Positions 25,483 to 33,538 of a stretch of DNA of 64,000 bases are shown here, one piece after another. The position numbers were made by a program, and so were the translations under genes. Origin of the DNA: Limosilactobacillus caviae (lineage in GTDB: Bacteria > Bacillota > Bacilli > Lactobacillales > Lactobacillaceae). The stretch spans positions 62,001-126,000 of the forward strand of contig NZ_BMDS01000002.1 of assembly GCF_014635905.1 (NCBI RefSeq), written 5' to 3'. How positions within the stretch are numbered: position 1 is the stretch's first letter; every line of letters starts with the position of its first letter. Below the pieces are notes generated by a model. That model was given only the letters and a program-made list of their open reading frames with translations, did no database searches and was not told where the DNA came from.

Positions 25483-25713
25483 ATGAATGAATACACACGT
25501 ACTAGACTTTTGAGAATTCGTGATATTTTAGCTCGTCACGTCAACGCAATTGACATGGCCTTAGACTTCCAAGCAACTGACTTAGAGATAGCACAGGAGC
25601 TTAGTTTATTACTTAATCAAACTGATAAAGGAAGCCACTTTAAACAAGATTGCAAAGAAGTAGAAGCTGAGGCATATCGCCTAGCTGATGAGGAGGGACT
25701 AGTTCATGAATAA
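25483..25713 (+). CDS. Hypothetical phage protein upstream of recT
   Basis: A 76-aa acidic, mostly helical protein (RTRLLRIRDILARHVNAIDM near the start). No domain is recognised. It overlaps recT by 8 bases, so it belongs to the recombination operon. Confidence 0.6.
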   Translation: MNEYTRTRLLRIRDILARHVNAIDMALDFQATDLEIAQELSLLLNQTDKGSHFKQDCKEVEAEAYRLADEEGLVHE

Positions 25714-26638
25714 CCAAGTAGCACAACAGCAGAAACCAACTAAGCTAACCGATCTTGTATTAGATCGTGTTAAACAAATGCAAGATACGCAGGATTTATC
25801 ACTACCGAAGAATTACAACGCTTCTAATGCGCTTAATGCGGCCTTTCTTGAATTGCAAAAGGTACAAGACCGTAATCATCGGCCAGCCTTAGAAGTATGT
25901 TCGCATGACTCGATTGTTAAGTCCTTGTTAGATATGACACTGCAAGGACTATCACCAGCTAAAGATCAATGTTACTTCATCGTTTATGGCAAAGAGCTTC
26001 AAATGCAACGTAGCTATTTTGGTACTGTTGCAGCAGTTAAACGACTTGATGGTGTTAAGAAAGTTAGGGCAGAAGTTGTTCACGAAAAAGATGACTTTGA
26101 AATTGGAGCTAATGAAGACATGGAGCTAGTCGTTAAGAGGTTCGTCCCTAAGTTTGAAAATCAAGATAATCAAATTATTGGGGCTTTTGCCATGATTAAG
26201 ACTGATGAAGGTACTGACTTTACTGTTATGACCAAGAAAGAGATTGATCAGTCGTGGGCACAAACTCGGCAAAAGAATAACAAGGTACAGCAGAACTTTA
26301 GCCAAGAAATGGCAAAACGAACTGTGTTAAATCGTGCCGCCAAGATGTTTATTAATACGTCTGATGATAGTGACCTTTTAACTGGTGCTATCAACGACAC
26401 TACCAGCAATGAGTATGACGATGAACGGCGTGATGTCACACCTGTTGAAGAAGAAAAGCAAAGTACTGATGAACTGCTAGAAGGATTTCAAAAGTCACAA
26501 GAAGCGAAGGCTAAGGGGGTAAGTAATAATGGCAACAGCAACGAAGGCAAAGAAGAAGCAAGTGAAGAAGTCGCAGACGGACAAACAGAACTCTTTAGCA
26601 GAGGAACAATCAAGCCAGCCGATGAAGCTGACAGCTGA
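25706..26638 (+). CDS. recT: RecT family single-strand annealing protein
   Basis: 310 aa. The RecT core is visible: SNALNAAFLELQKVQDRN, SIVKSLLDMTLQGLSPAKDQCYFIVYG (family hallmark) and the C-terminal TVLNRAAKMFIN. RecT pairs complementary single strands exposed by the partner exonuclease. The last 45 residues are acidic and disordered, and their DNA also encodes the N-terminus of the exonuclease in another frame. Confidence 0.95.
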   Translation: MNNQVAQQQKPTKLTDLVLDRVKQMQDTQDLSLPKNYNASNALNAAFLELQKVQDRNHRPALEVCSHDSIVKSLLDMTLQGLSPAKDQCYFIVYGKELQMQRSYFGTVAAVKRLDGVKKVRAEVVHEKDDFEIGANEDMELVVKRFVPKFENQDNQIIGAFAMIKTDEGTDFTVMTKKEIDQSWAQTRQKNNKVQQNFSQEMAKRTVLNRAAKMFINTSDDSDLLTGAINDTTSNEYDDERRDVTPVEEEKQSTDELLEGFQKSQEAKAKGVSNNGNSNEGKEEASEEVADGQTELFSRGTIKPADEADS

Positions 26639-27443
26639 TAATTACTACTCTCATGAGACCAGTTGGCAGTATATGAGCGTATCGTTGTTCAAAGATTTTG
26701 AGAAGTGTGAAGCTCGTGCATTAGCTAAGCTCAAAGAAGATTGGAAACCTGCATCAAGCTCTGTTCCTCTTCTTGTTGGTAACTACGTTCATTCTTACTT
26801 TGAAAGTGCCAAGAGCCATCAAGACTTTATCGAAGAGAATAAGAAGGAACTCATAACCAAACCAACTAAAAATGATCCAAACGGCCACCTCAGAGCTGAA
26901 TTTAAGAGTGCTAACAGCATGATTCAGACGCTACAAGCCGATGATATGTTTAACTACTTCTACGCTCCAGGTGATAAAGAGGTAATCGTAACGGGAGAAA
27001 TTGACGGCTACTTGTGGAAAGGCAAGATTGACAGCCTTGTACTTGATAAAGGGTATTTTTGTGACTTAAAAACAGTCGATGACATTCATGAAAGGCATTT
27101 TAATACCGATGTAGCAGTTCCAAACTTTATTTATGATCGTGAGTATGATCTTCAAATGGCTGTGTATCAAGAATTAATTAAGCAAACTTTTGGAGTATTC
27201 TGCAAGCCATATATCTTTGCTGTAAGTAAGCAAACACCTCCAGACCACGACGCGTTTAAATTTGAGGGTATGACTGATAAATATGCTATGCAAGATGACA
27301 TACGAAAGATTAAAGAACTACAACCGCATTTCTGGAAAGTAATGACTGGTGAAGTGGCACCAATATCCTGTGGCAAATGTGATTACTGTCGCGAAACGAA
27401 GACGTTAAGTAGTTTTACTAATGCAAGTGAAATCGAGGTATAG
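26529..27443 (+). CDS. PD-(D/E)XK exonuclease, RecE/YqaJ-like partner of RecT
   Basis: 304 aa. Family-conserved sequence starts near KLTADNYYSHETSWQYMSVS. Nuclease motifs follow: GEIDGYLWKGKIDSLVLDKGYFCDLKTV (Asp and the D-L-K triad, about residues 155-185) and a Cys cluster SCGKCDYC near the C-terminus, possibly an Fe-S or zinc site. It resects DNA ends for RecT. The ATG at 26529 has GGGGG 8 bases upstream, giving a Lys-rich 35-residue extension that overlaps recT by 110 bases. An inner ATG at 26629 lacks a ribosome binding site. Confidence 0.85.
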   Translation: MATATKAKKKQVKKSQTDKQNSLAEEQSSQPMKLTADNYYSHETSWQYMSVSLFKDFEKCEARALAKLKEDWKPASSSVPLLVGNYVHSYFESAKSHQDFIEENKKELITKPTKNDPNGHLRAEFKSANSMIQTLQADDMFNYFYAPGDKEVIVTGEIDGYLWKGKIDSLVLDKGYFCDLKTVDDIHERHFNTDVAVPNFIYDREYDLQMAVYQELIKQTFGVFCKPYIFAVSKQTPPDHDAFKFEGMTDKYAMQDDIRKIKELQPHFWKVMTGEVAPISCGKCDYCRETKTLSSFTNASEIEV

Positions 27444-27446
27444 GAC

Positions 27447-28373
27447 ATGAGCAAACTATTACTTGATGAAAGACCGTTGCAAGTTCAAGCGTCGTTAGCT
27501 GGAGTGCTGAAAAGCTTAGACGAAGCTGTTATTCTCCAGCAGCTTCACTATTGGCTTCAACGCTCTAATACAGTAAGAGACAATCATAAGTGGGTCTATA
27601 ACAGCATGGCTGATTGGAATAAACAGTTCCCTTGGCTTTCTAGAAAGGCTCTATCGAACCACTTTAAGAAATTAGAAAAACGAGGGCTAATTATTACAGG
27701 CAACTATAATAAATTATCTTTTGACAAAACAAAGTGGTATCGAATTGACTATGACGCATTTTCCCATTTGGAACAACGATTGGGTAGAAACTACCCAACG
27801 AATGGGAAGAATGTACCCAATGGAGACGGTAAAAACTACCCAATCGAAGAGGAAGAATCTACCCAACCAATACCACTAGACTACCAAGAGACTACACAAA
27901 AGACTACTACAAGAGATAAAGGGCAGGCACAGCCAGCCCAGCCTTCCATTGCTGCACAGCGGCGAGAGGTTGTTGAATATCTCAATCAAAAAACGGATAA
28001 GCACTTTAAGCCGAATGCTGATGGCAATAAGCGAATTATTGAACCCCGACTCAAAGAAGGCTACACAGTCGATGAGATGAAAAAAGTAATCGACAACATG
28101 TATTTATTGTGGCACGGGGTAACGTTTAGAAACGGCGAACCAGGCGACAATTACTTGAAGCCAGAAACGCTATTTCGCTCATCAAAGATTGACGGGTACT
28201 TAAACGCAAACCCTAGTACGGCTAATAATCAAAGACAAAGGTATGGCAAACGTGCGCCAATTAACGAGCCAATGCCTGAATGGTTTAAACATGAACAAGA
28301 GCAAAAGGAACAGGGTGAACCTGATCAAGGTAATTGGATGGATCAACTACCAGATGAGAGTGAGGTGCAGTAA
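27447..28373 (+). CDS. Phage replication initiation protein, DnaD-like with conserved phage C-terminal domain
   Basis: 308 aa. The N-terminal winged-helix part (LDEAVILQQLHYWLQ, WLSRKALSNHFKKLEKRGLI, about residues 27-90) is followed by a low-complexity linker (110-160). The C-terminal phage domain then follows (REVVEYLNQKTDKHFKPNAD, ETLFRSSKIDGYLN). This layout occurs in replisome organisers that melt the phage origin and recruit host helicase. The linker-coding DNA carries iterons, so origin and initiator coincide. No phage DnaC-like loader is seen. Confidence 0.88.
   Translation: MSKLLLDERPLQVQASLAGVLKSLDEAVILQQLHYWLQRSNTVRDNHKWVYNSMADWNKQFPWLSRKALSNHFKKLEKRGLIITGNYNKLSFDKTKWYRIDYDAFSHLEQRLGRNYPTNGKNVPNGDGKNYPIEEEESTQPIPLDYQETTQKTTTRDKGQAQPAQPSIAAQRREVVEYLNQKTDKHFKPNADGNKRIIEPRLKEGYTVDEMKKVIDNMYLLWHGVTFRNGEPGDNYLKPETLFRSSKIDGYLNANPSTANNQRQRYGKRAPINEPMPEWFKHEQEQKEQGEPDQGNWMDQLPDESEVQ
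27780..27866 (+). repeat. Iteron cluster, putative phage replication origin inside the initiator gene
   Basis: Four TACCCAA units start at 27792, 27814, 27837 and 27860 (spacing 22, 23, 23, about two helical turns). The first also forms a perfect dyad TTGGGTA-GAAAC-TACCCAA (27780-27798). The repeats encode the variable linker of the initiator and lack its protein conservation, as in other phages where ori sits inside the replisome organiser gene. Confidence 0.7.
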
Positions 28374-28376
28374 CAA

Positions 28377-28706
28377 ATGACTAAGGATGAAGCACGGGCT
28401 AAGTGGGCTGTTGCTAAGCGTATGGTGCAGATAACTCAAGATGAATGGGAAAGCCATAATGTTGAGGCACGGGCAATCAAATTCGTTAAAACCAAGCTAC
28501 AGATAGCGATTTATTATCTGTCACAGTTAGACGAACATGATAGCAACTACACCATTCCCTTTACAGGAAACCAAATGAAAAAAGTTTTAAAAGCACCGGT
28601 TACAAAACAAAATGTTAAAGATGCAGCTGAATGGTGCCACCAGTGTCGTTTGCTCCGAGATAAAGCCTGTGCGACATGGAATTACGAGGAGGCAAAGACA
28701 GCATGA
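28377..28706 (+). CDS. Hypothetical early phage protein
   Basis: A 109-aa helical, charged protein (MTKDEARAKWAVAKRMVQI at the start; EWCHQCRLLRDKAC near the end). No recognised domain. It lies 3 bases after the initiator gene and overlaps the next gene by 4 bases. Confidence 0.6.
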   Translation: MTKDEARAKWAVAKRMVQITQDEWESHNVEARAIKFVKTKLQIAIYYLSQLDEHDSNYTIPFTGNQMKKVLKAPVTKQNVKDAAEWCHQCRLLRDKACATWNYEEAKTA

Positions 28707-29230
28707 ATGCAAATAGTTATATAACCACCGATGAGCTGATTTACACGATCAATCATAGTCAAGAGATTGATCGTGGCGATGAAATGGGACCTACGGCTAT
28801 TAAGCGGGGTAAGTATATTTATGTCTATCGCACATGGCAGGACGCACGAGACGAAGAAGAGCGTAAGCCGATGTGGCAGATGATGATTCCTGTTAATATC
28901 AAAAGCTTATCAGAATTATACGAACGAGAAGACTTAGATGCTGATGATTTAGAAAGTAAAGGCTTCTGGCCTCTGATTGAACTCATTAGCAAGTATGCAC
29001 ATACACCATTAGTTTTTCGAGGCACAGCGCTAAGTGATAATGACAAAGAAGAACTGAGGCACCGACTAATGGGATATTTCAAAGATCATAGTTTCGGCGA
29101 GGATTACCGTAACGGACGCTTAGACGCAATGTACGGTGTCATGTGCCAGCTTGGCATGGAAGACGATTACGACACAACCAAAGGCTCGTATAAAGCTATG
29201 AAAATTAAGGCAGGTGTTGAGAGTGTTTAA
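28703..29230 (+). CDS. Hypothetical early phage protein
   Basis: A 175-aa acidic protein. The start ATG at 28703 is chosen because GGAGG lies upstream; it overlaps the previous stop (ATGA). Features are a KRGKYIYVYRTWQDARDEEE segment and a C-terminal YRNGRLDAMYGVMCQLGM. No family is recognised. Confidence 0.6.
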   Translation: MNANSYITTDELIYTINHSQEIDRGDEMGPTAIKRGKYIYVYRTWQDARDEEERKPMWQMMIPVNIKSLSELYEREDLDADDLESKGFWPLIELISKYAHTPLVFRGTALSDNDKEELRHRLMGYFKDHSFGEDYRNGRLDAMYGVMCQLGMEDDYDTTKGSYKAMKIKAGVESV

Positions 29231-29291
29231 ACTTATTTTGTTATTAGGCATTTTCGCCTGCGGCTATGCAATGGGGGTTCATAACCGATGA
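29223..29291 (+). CDS. 22-aa membrane peptide
   Basis: A GTG start inside the end of the previous gene, after AGGTGTTGAGA. It encodes VFKLILLLGIFACGYAMG and a short basic end, then overlaps the next gene by ATGA. Tight overlaps on both sides support translation, but the size makes it uncertain. Confidence 0.35.
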   Translation: MFKLILLLGIFACGYAMGVHNR

Positions 29292-29716
29292 ACCATTTTG
29301 GCAAGAAAGTAGAAGTTGACGGCTACAAGTTTGATAGCGAAAAAGAAGCTAATTTCTATCTACGCTTTGTTAAAACTTGTGGCAAACGATATGAAGTTCA
29401 TAAAAGTTTTGAACTGATTAGCAAGTTTCCAGTAGGCGGATATAAACAGCGAAGCATAACATATGCGCCAGACTTTGTTGTGTATGGCGCTGATGGGTCC
29501 ATAGAGCACGTTTACGACGTAAAGAGTGGAATTAATCAACAAGCAGTCGATACGGCAGCTAAGATACGTTTTAAGCTGTTTTCGCTAAAGACAGGATTAC
29601 CAGTTGAAGTAGTGGTTCCTCGCAAACACGATTTCAAGATGAAATTATACGGCTTTACTACTAATCGTATTCAAGACCCACACAGTCGTTATGACCGTCA
29701 CGGTAACATGAAGTGA
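29288..29716 (+). CDS. DUF1064-like endonuclease (PD-(D/E)XK fold)
   Basis: 142 aa with the pattern FDSEKEANFYLRF ... YAPDFVVYGADGSIEHVYDVKSG, which gives the E...D...D-x-K catalytic set of a small PD-(D/E)XK enzyme. DUF1064 proteins occur at the place of RusA-type Holliday junction resolvases in phage early modules, so a junction- or branch-cutting role is plausible. Confidence 0.75.
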   Translation: MNHFGKKVEVDGYKFDSEKEANFYLRFVKTCGKRYEVHKSFELISKFPVGGYKQRSITYAPDFVVYGADGSIEHVYDVKSGINQQAVDTAAKIRFKLFSLKTGLPVEVVVPRKHDFKMKLYGFTTNRIQDPHSRYDRHGNMK

Positions 29717-29734
29717 AAGAAGAACGGTGAGCCA

Positions 29735-29800
29735 ATGTATGACTACTACGACGTTCATAAATCGGTGAACTACGACATAAGGGACACAATCGGGTGGTAA
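29735..29800 (+). CDS. Possible 21-aa peptide
   Basis: An ATG preceded by GGTGA opens a short frame rich in Tyr and Asp (MYDYYDVHKSVNYDIRDT). It fills the gap between the endonuclease and the Rha-type gene. Weak evidence. Confidence 0.25.
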   Translation: MYDYYDVHKSVNYDIRDTIGW

Positions 29801-29834
29801 AGCGAGCCATCTACGAAGCGGAGGGAATTAAAGA

Positions 29835-30521
29835 ATGACAGAAGAATTAGTAATCATGCGTGATCGACAAGCGGTCACAACCAGTTTGCAAGTAGCAAGA
29901 GATTTTGAGAAAAACCACAAGGATGTATTAAAAGCATGGAAAAATTTGGCAGCGCAAAATTGCGCCACCAAAAATATGTTTGTAGAAGGAACTTATGTAA
30001 ATCGTGGTAAAGAATATCCAATGCTTTACATGAATCGTGACGGCTTCTCACTTTTAGCAATGGGCTTCACTGGCAAGAAAGCTCTTCAATTCAAGTTGAA
30101 GTACATTGATGCTTTCAACCAGATGGAAAAGCAACTTCAACAACAGAAGCCCCTTAGCTTACCTGAACAGATAAGCTTGATTGCTAAAGGCTATGAGAAC
30201 CTTTCAGCAGACGTGGAAGACATTAAGAATCGAATGGGCTTGCCTAGTAACATGGCTCTTGCATTCTCTAAGAAGCGTAACGCAAAGATTATCAATGTTC
30301 TAGGCGGTAAGAAATCCAACGCATACTGTGACAAGAACGTTCGAGCCAAGACTTATCGTGCATTGTTCAGCTCGTATCGTGAGACGTTCGATCAAGACCG
30401 ATACAACGACTTACCGATGAAAGACTTTGACAAGGCAATTGATTTTGTTAACAACTGGTATCCGCCGTTTGAATTGCAACAAGAAATTCAGCAGACCAAT
30501 GCACAGTTAGCAATTGTTTAG
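29835..30521 (+). CDS. Rha-family phage regulatory protein with ORF6C-like C-terminus
   Basis: 228 aa. The N-terminal Rha domain is visible (VTTSLQVARDFEKNHKDVLK, YPMLYMNRDGFSLLAMGFTG, about residues 14-80). The C-terminal half resembles the ORF6C region of phage antirepressors. Rha proteins are anti-host or regulatory factors in temperate phages. A GGAGGG ribosome binding site precedes the ATG. Confidence 0.85.
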   Translation: MTEELVIMRDRQAVTTSLQVARDFEKNHKDVLKAWKNLAAQNCATKNMFVEGTYVNRGKEYPMLYMNRDGFSLLAMGFTGKKALQFKLKYIDAFNQMEKQLQQQKPLSLPEQISLIAKGYENLSADVEDIKNRMGLPSNMALAFSKKRNAKIINVLGGKKSNAYCDKNVRAKTYRALFSSYRETFDQDRYNDLPMKDFDKAIDFVNNWYPPFELQQEIQQTNAQLAIV

Positions 30522-30531
30522 GAGGTCAAAG

Positions 30532-30621
30532 ATGATGATTAAACGAACTTGCAAGCGTCAAATTGCTAAAGCAAAGCACATGCTAGCGTGGCACGATCAT
30601 ACGAGTTATGAATGGTCGTAG
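30532..30621 (+). CDS. 29-aa basic peptide
   Basis: An ATG with an ideal TTAGGAGG ribosome binding site encodes MMIKRTCKRQIAKAKHMLAW and a His/Tyr-rich end. It lies 10 bases after the Rha gene. The strong ribosome binding site is the main support. Confidence 0.4.
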   Translation: MMIKRTCKRQIAKAKHMLAWHDHTSYEWS

Positions 30622-30660
30622 TGATAGCGGAAAGGCTAGAAAGCCAAGGAGGTGGAAGTG

Positions 30661-30957
30661 ATGAAAACACAAGTAACTGAAACTCAATACATTTGTGATG
30701 TCTGTGGTACCGTAGCTAATGGCGATTTTTGGATAGATATGCACGTCAACGATGATTATATAGACAGCTATTATTGTCCAATTGATTTATGCAAAGAATG
30801 CATGAAGAATTATCAATACTTTCTTGAGGAACACCCTCAAGATATGATGCGTTTTGTGAATGCTCGTAGGGGTGAACCGCAATGTAGTGAGATTAACAAG
30901 AAAACTTTGATTAGAGAATTAAAACATGTATCGCAAGGGAAAACTGGAGGTAGATGA
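30661..30957 (+). CDS. Small Cys-rich, probably zinc-binding phage protein
   Basis: 98 aa from the ATG at 30661 (AAGGAGG 8 bases upstream). CDVCG near residue 13 and CPIDLCKEC near residue 45 form two Cys pairs that could bind one zinc. The length and low complexity outside this knuckle give no further hint. It overlaps nothing and leads a run of small genes. Confidence 0.6.
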   Translation: MKTQVTETQYICDVCGTVANGDFWIDMHVNDDYIDSYYCPIDLCKECMKNYQYFLEEHPQDMMRFVNARRGEPQCSEINKKTLIRELKHVSQGKTGGR

Positions 30958-30958
30958 A

Positions 30959-31150
30959 ATGCCAACTAAAGAAGAATTCAATAAAAAACTTGCTGAATTA
31001 CGCAAGAAGCAAGCTGAACTAGACGAAGTTTACTATGACGAATCAGATCCGTGTGCATTTGATGGTGGCTGTATTATGGAGCTTCACCAATTAGCTGATG
31101 AGGCTTTAGCATTAGCATCAGGGCAAATTCTTAATGAAGGTGATATTTAA
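30959..31150 (+). CDS. Hypothetical protein
   Basis: 63 aa from the ATG at 30959 (GGAGG 8 bases upstream). An N-terminal helix (FNKKLAELRKKQAELDEV) precedes a CAFDGGC motif. It abuts the next gene (TAATG). Confidence 0.55.
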   Translation: MPTKEEFNKKLAELRKKQAELDEVYYDESDPCAFDGGCIMELHQLADEALALASGQILNEGDI

Positions 31151-31413
31151 TGCTACACAAATACAAAAAAACAGCCTTAATTGAAGCTGAACAGTTCGAT
31201 GGAACAAAAGAAATAAAAGACAAATACCAAATAGTTGATAAAGCAGAATTAACTTCTGCTTACTATCAGGGAGGAAGTAGGTATTTTCTTCCTACTAGAG
31301 AAGGACTCACAGCTATTAATAAATATGGTGATTACATCGCTACTGGCGTTGATGGAGAGCATTGGGTTATCGACCAAGATATTTTTGAACGGACTTATGA
31401 GAGGTGCGACTAG
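31150..31413 (+). CDS. Small phage protein with GDYI-type C-terminal motif
   Basis: An 87-aa protein. The ending (KYGDYIATGVDGEHWVIDQD plus IFERTY) recurs in many small phage proteins of Firmicutes with unknown function. Its start overlaps the upstream stop. Confidence 0.6.
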   Translation: MLHKYKKTALIEAEQFDGTKEIKDKYQIVDKAELTSAYYQGGSRYFLPTREGLTAINKYGDYIATGVDGEHWVIDQDIFERTYERCD

Positions 31414-31764
31414 ATGAAACATGAAGCGGAACAAGAATTATTGAAAACACTTAATGGTCAATTGAGCGAGTTGCCAGCTGTTGCTAAGACAATGATTCAA
31501 CAATATCAAATGTCTGCAATCGTTCTATCTATTTTATGCGGTGTACTTTTCATTGCTGCGTTAATTGGCACTATATGGCTGGCGCTTTATTTTTATAAGA
31601 AAAAAGAAGTATCAAATTCATATAACAATCATTATGACGATTATCTGTGGTATACGTTATTTGGTGGGATTCCACTAAATATAGTGTTGTTTGTTTCATT
31701 GACAATTAACATCGTTCACGCCTGTGCGCCAATCGCTTCGATCATTAAAGACTTGTTGAACTAG
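31414..31764 (+). CDS. Two-span membrane protein
   Basis: 116 aa. A helical N-terminus is followed by two hydrophobic segments (AIVLSILCGVLFIAALIGTI and YTLFGGIPLNIVLFVSLTIN) separated by an Asn/Tyr-rich loop. The function is unknown. It directly follows the preceding gene. Confidence 0.6.
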   Translation: MKHEAEQELLKTLNGQLSELPAVAKTMIQQYQMSAIVLSILCGVLFIAALIGTIWLALYFYKKKEVSNSYNNHYDDYLWYTLFGGIPLNIVLFVSLTINIVHACAPIASIIKDLLN

Positions 31765-31778
31765 GGAGGTAATTACTT

Positions 31779-31895
31779 ATGGCAAAATCGAAAAGTAAAA
31801 GCAAAAACCGCCGACGCAAGAAACGTCAACGGCGAGAAGAAAATAAATTAAATCGGGAGGACAAGGAACGTGCAAACGCCAGTAAAATTAATTGA
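31779..31895 (+). CDS. 38-aa Lys/Arg-rich peptide
   Basis: An ATG with GGGAGGT upstream encodes MAKSKSKSKNRRRKKRQRRE followed by a charged end. About half of the residues are Lys or Arg, so it may bind nucleic acid. It overlaps the next gene by 26 bases. Confidence 0.5.
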   Translation: MAKSKSKSKNRRRKKRQRREENKLNREDKERANASKIN

Positions 31896-32307
31896 GGCAA
31901 TGGATTCGCTTACTGAAAATCACGAGTGGGGTGGAGCTACTGAAATGCCAGAAGATGTGCTAGCTCCTGATGATTGGCGATTAAAAGTGATCCTTAATTA
32001 TCGAGCTGAAACAAAGAGACGTGATTCAAGTAAAGCTAAACAAGCAGAAGAACGTATTAAACGTTACTTTGCTATCAATAACATTAGTAATCCGTATGCT
32101 CAAGCTTTTATCTTACGCAAGATAGGTACTGCGCAGATTGAGATATTACGGATTACGGGACTTAGCAAGAATGATTACTACAATCACATCGGAATGTTAT
32201 TTCGTTCAAAAAAGAATTACGGACATCTAAGAGTGTTAGACGTTGAAGCAATGCTTAGAAAAGCTAATTTGAAGCTACTTCTGGAGGGCAGACAATGGGA
32301 AAAATAA
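31870..32307 (+). CDS. Hypothetical phage protein, possible HTH
   Basis: 145 aa from a GTG with GGGAGG 10 bases upstream. The C-terminal half (FILRKIGTAQIEILRITGLS, NDYYNHIGMLF) could form a helix-turn-helix. It lies shortly before the late regulator. No family is assigned. Confidence 0.55.
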   Translation: MQTPVKLIEAMDSLTENHEWGGATEMPEDVLAPDDWRLKVILNYRAETKRRDSSKAKQAEERIKRYFAINNISNPYAQAFILRKIGTAQIEILRITGLSKNDYYNHIGMLFRSKKNYGHLRVLDVEAMLRKANLKLLLEGRQWEK

Positions 32308-32441
32308 TCGGTAATGCGTGTGCATATGTAGCAATGATTGCTGTTATTTTAGCAGTACTAGCCGTATCATTGATTGCTCTTGGCTTCCTATGCTGGCTAG
32401 CATTCTTTATCTGGGCGCACGTGTTTGCATTCTTCGTGTAG
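32295..32441 (+). CDS. 48-aa membrane peptide
   Basis: An ATG after CTGGAGGG encodes a highly hydrophobic peptide with two adjoining membrane stretches (VAMIAVILAVLAVSLIAL and WLAFFIWAHVFAFF). It overlaps the upstream gene by 13 bases. The function is unknown. Confidence 0.5.
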   Translation: MGKIIGNACAYVAMIAVILAVLAVSLIALGFLCWLAFFIWAHVFAFFV

Positions 32442-32451
32442 GGAGGAACAT

Positions 32452-32628
32452 ATGAAAACCATTTGTTTTACGATTATTTCGGCAATTGGATTATGTATTT
32501 CAGTAATTCCATTGTTCCAAAAGAGTAGTGATGAAGATGCCTTTGATAGAGCGATTGCTTCATCGATTCTCATTGCGTCAGTTATTGTTGTGCTATTTGT
32601 TTTTGGAGCATTTATCTACAGTGTATAA
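32452..32628 (+). CDS. 58-aa two-span membrane peptide
   Basis: The ATG at 32452 is chosen because GGGAGGA lies directly upstream. Two hydrophobic stretches (CFTIISAIGLCISVIPLF and IASVIVVLFVFGAFIYSV) flank an acidic loop. The function is unknown. Confidence 0.5.
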   Translation: MKTICFTIISAIGLCISVIPLFQKSSDEDAFDRAIASSILIASVIVVLFVFGAFIYSV

Positions 32629-32709
32629 CAAAAAAGACGCTCTACTGTGAGAACGCCCCTTTGATAATCATTTAAACAAATTAATTATATCATAAGGGGA
32701 GCAGTTACA

Positions 32710-33132
32710 GTGAACACCGTATTTGAAAAGTATGACCGGAAAAAATCATGTGACAAAGCCCAAGCGTGGCTAGAAGAATATTGGTACTGGAGGGACGAAG
32801 CGCAAAAAAAGAAAATTACTTTAGGATCACCTAGCTTTGACGGACAGCCTAAGGCAAGGACATATGATCCTGATAGAAGAATTATTGATTGGACGAATGC
32901 GCAGAATGAATGGAAACGTCGCGAGCTTGTGATTAAGTATATTGCTTCTAAAGGGGACGATCATGAGCTATATGCACTTATACTTGATAATCGCTTTGTT
33001 CATCACCATCGTTCAGTAACACAGGTAAGAATGGACTTAAACATCGCTGAAAGGACATTTAATCGTATGCAAGAAAAAGCATTATGGGAAGCAGCAAGGA
33101 TAATTCCAGCTGATGTTCTCGTTGAAAAGTAA
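32710..33132 (+). CDS. ArpU-family late gene transcriptional regulator
   Basis: 140 aa from a GTG with GGGGAG upstream. The N-terminus (YDRKKSCDKAQAWLEEYWYW) and C-terminal helix-turn-helix (TQVRMDLNIAERTFNRMQEK, about residues 105-125) match the ArpU/RinA-type activators that switch on packaging and lysis genes. Its stop is followed within 3 bases by four phased repeats (33135-33174), which are probably its binding sites, and then by the late region. Confidence 0.85.
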   Translation: MNTVFEKYDRKKSCDKAQAWLEEYWYWRDEAQKKKITLGSPSFDGQPKARTYDPDRRIIDWTNAQNEWKRRELVIKYIASKGDDHELYALILDNRFVHHHRSVTQVRMDLNIAERTFNRMQEKALWEAARIIPADVLVEK

Positions 33133-33134
33133 AG

Positions 33135-33174
33135 TGGCGGTGTTTTGGCGGTAAAATGGCGGTACTTTGGCGTA
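33135..33174 (+). repeat. Four direct repeats with exact 11-bp phasing, probable late activator sites
   Basis: TGGCGGT starts at 33135, 33146 and 33157, and TGGCGTA at 33168. The spacing is exactly 11 bp, so all units face the same side of the helix. They lie directly after the ArpU-type gene and about 30 bases before a TATTGT (33203-33208) that could be the late -10 box. Confidence 0.8.
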
Positions 33175-33538
33175 ATTTTGAAGGAAAACGGCCTTATTAT
33201 GGTATTGTCGAATGATTATAAAAACGACTTTACTTTTCAAATCACGTGCCTGAGCAAGCCTTTAATTGCTCTGCGTGTATGTATACTCACAAATGTGTAC
33301 CGCAACTTGGCTTGTTAAGCCGTGTGGATCGGATAAAGCCGACCGATGGATGCAAGTTCCATAATCCACATAGGGAAGTTGCCTATGGAAACGGCGATAT
33401 TCCCAGTAAATAGCTATTTATGTTTAAGACTGGCACTTACTCCTTATTAATAATTACAATGCGATGTAGAAGAGTGTTTTAGACAGTGTATTCGATTTCT
33501 CAAAATAAAAATATTCTAATTGAGTGTCAGTCTTTTAT

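Noticed and set aside
33135-33174. Short CRISPR-like array
   Set aside because: The units are 7 bp with 4-bp gaps, far too small for CRISPR repeats and spacers; no cas genes are present.
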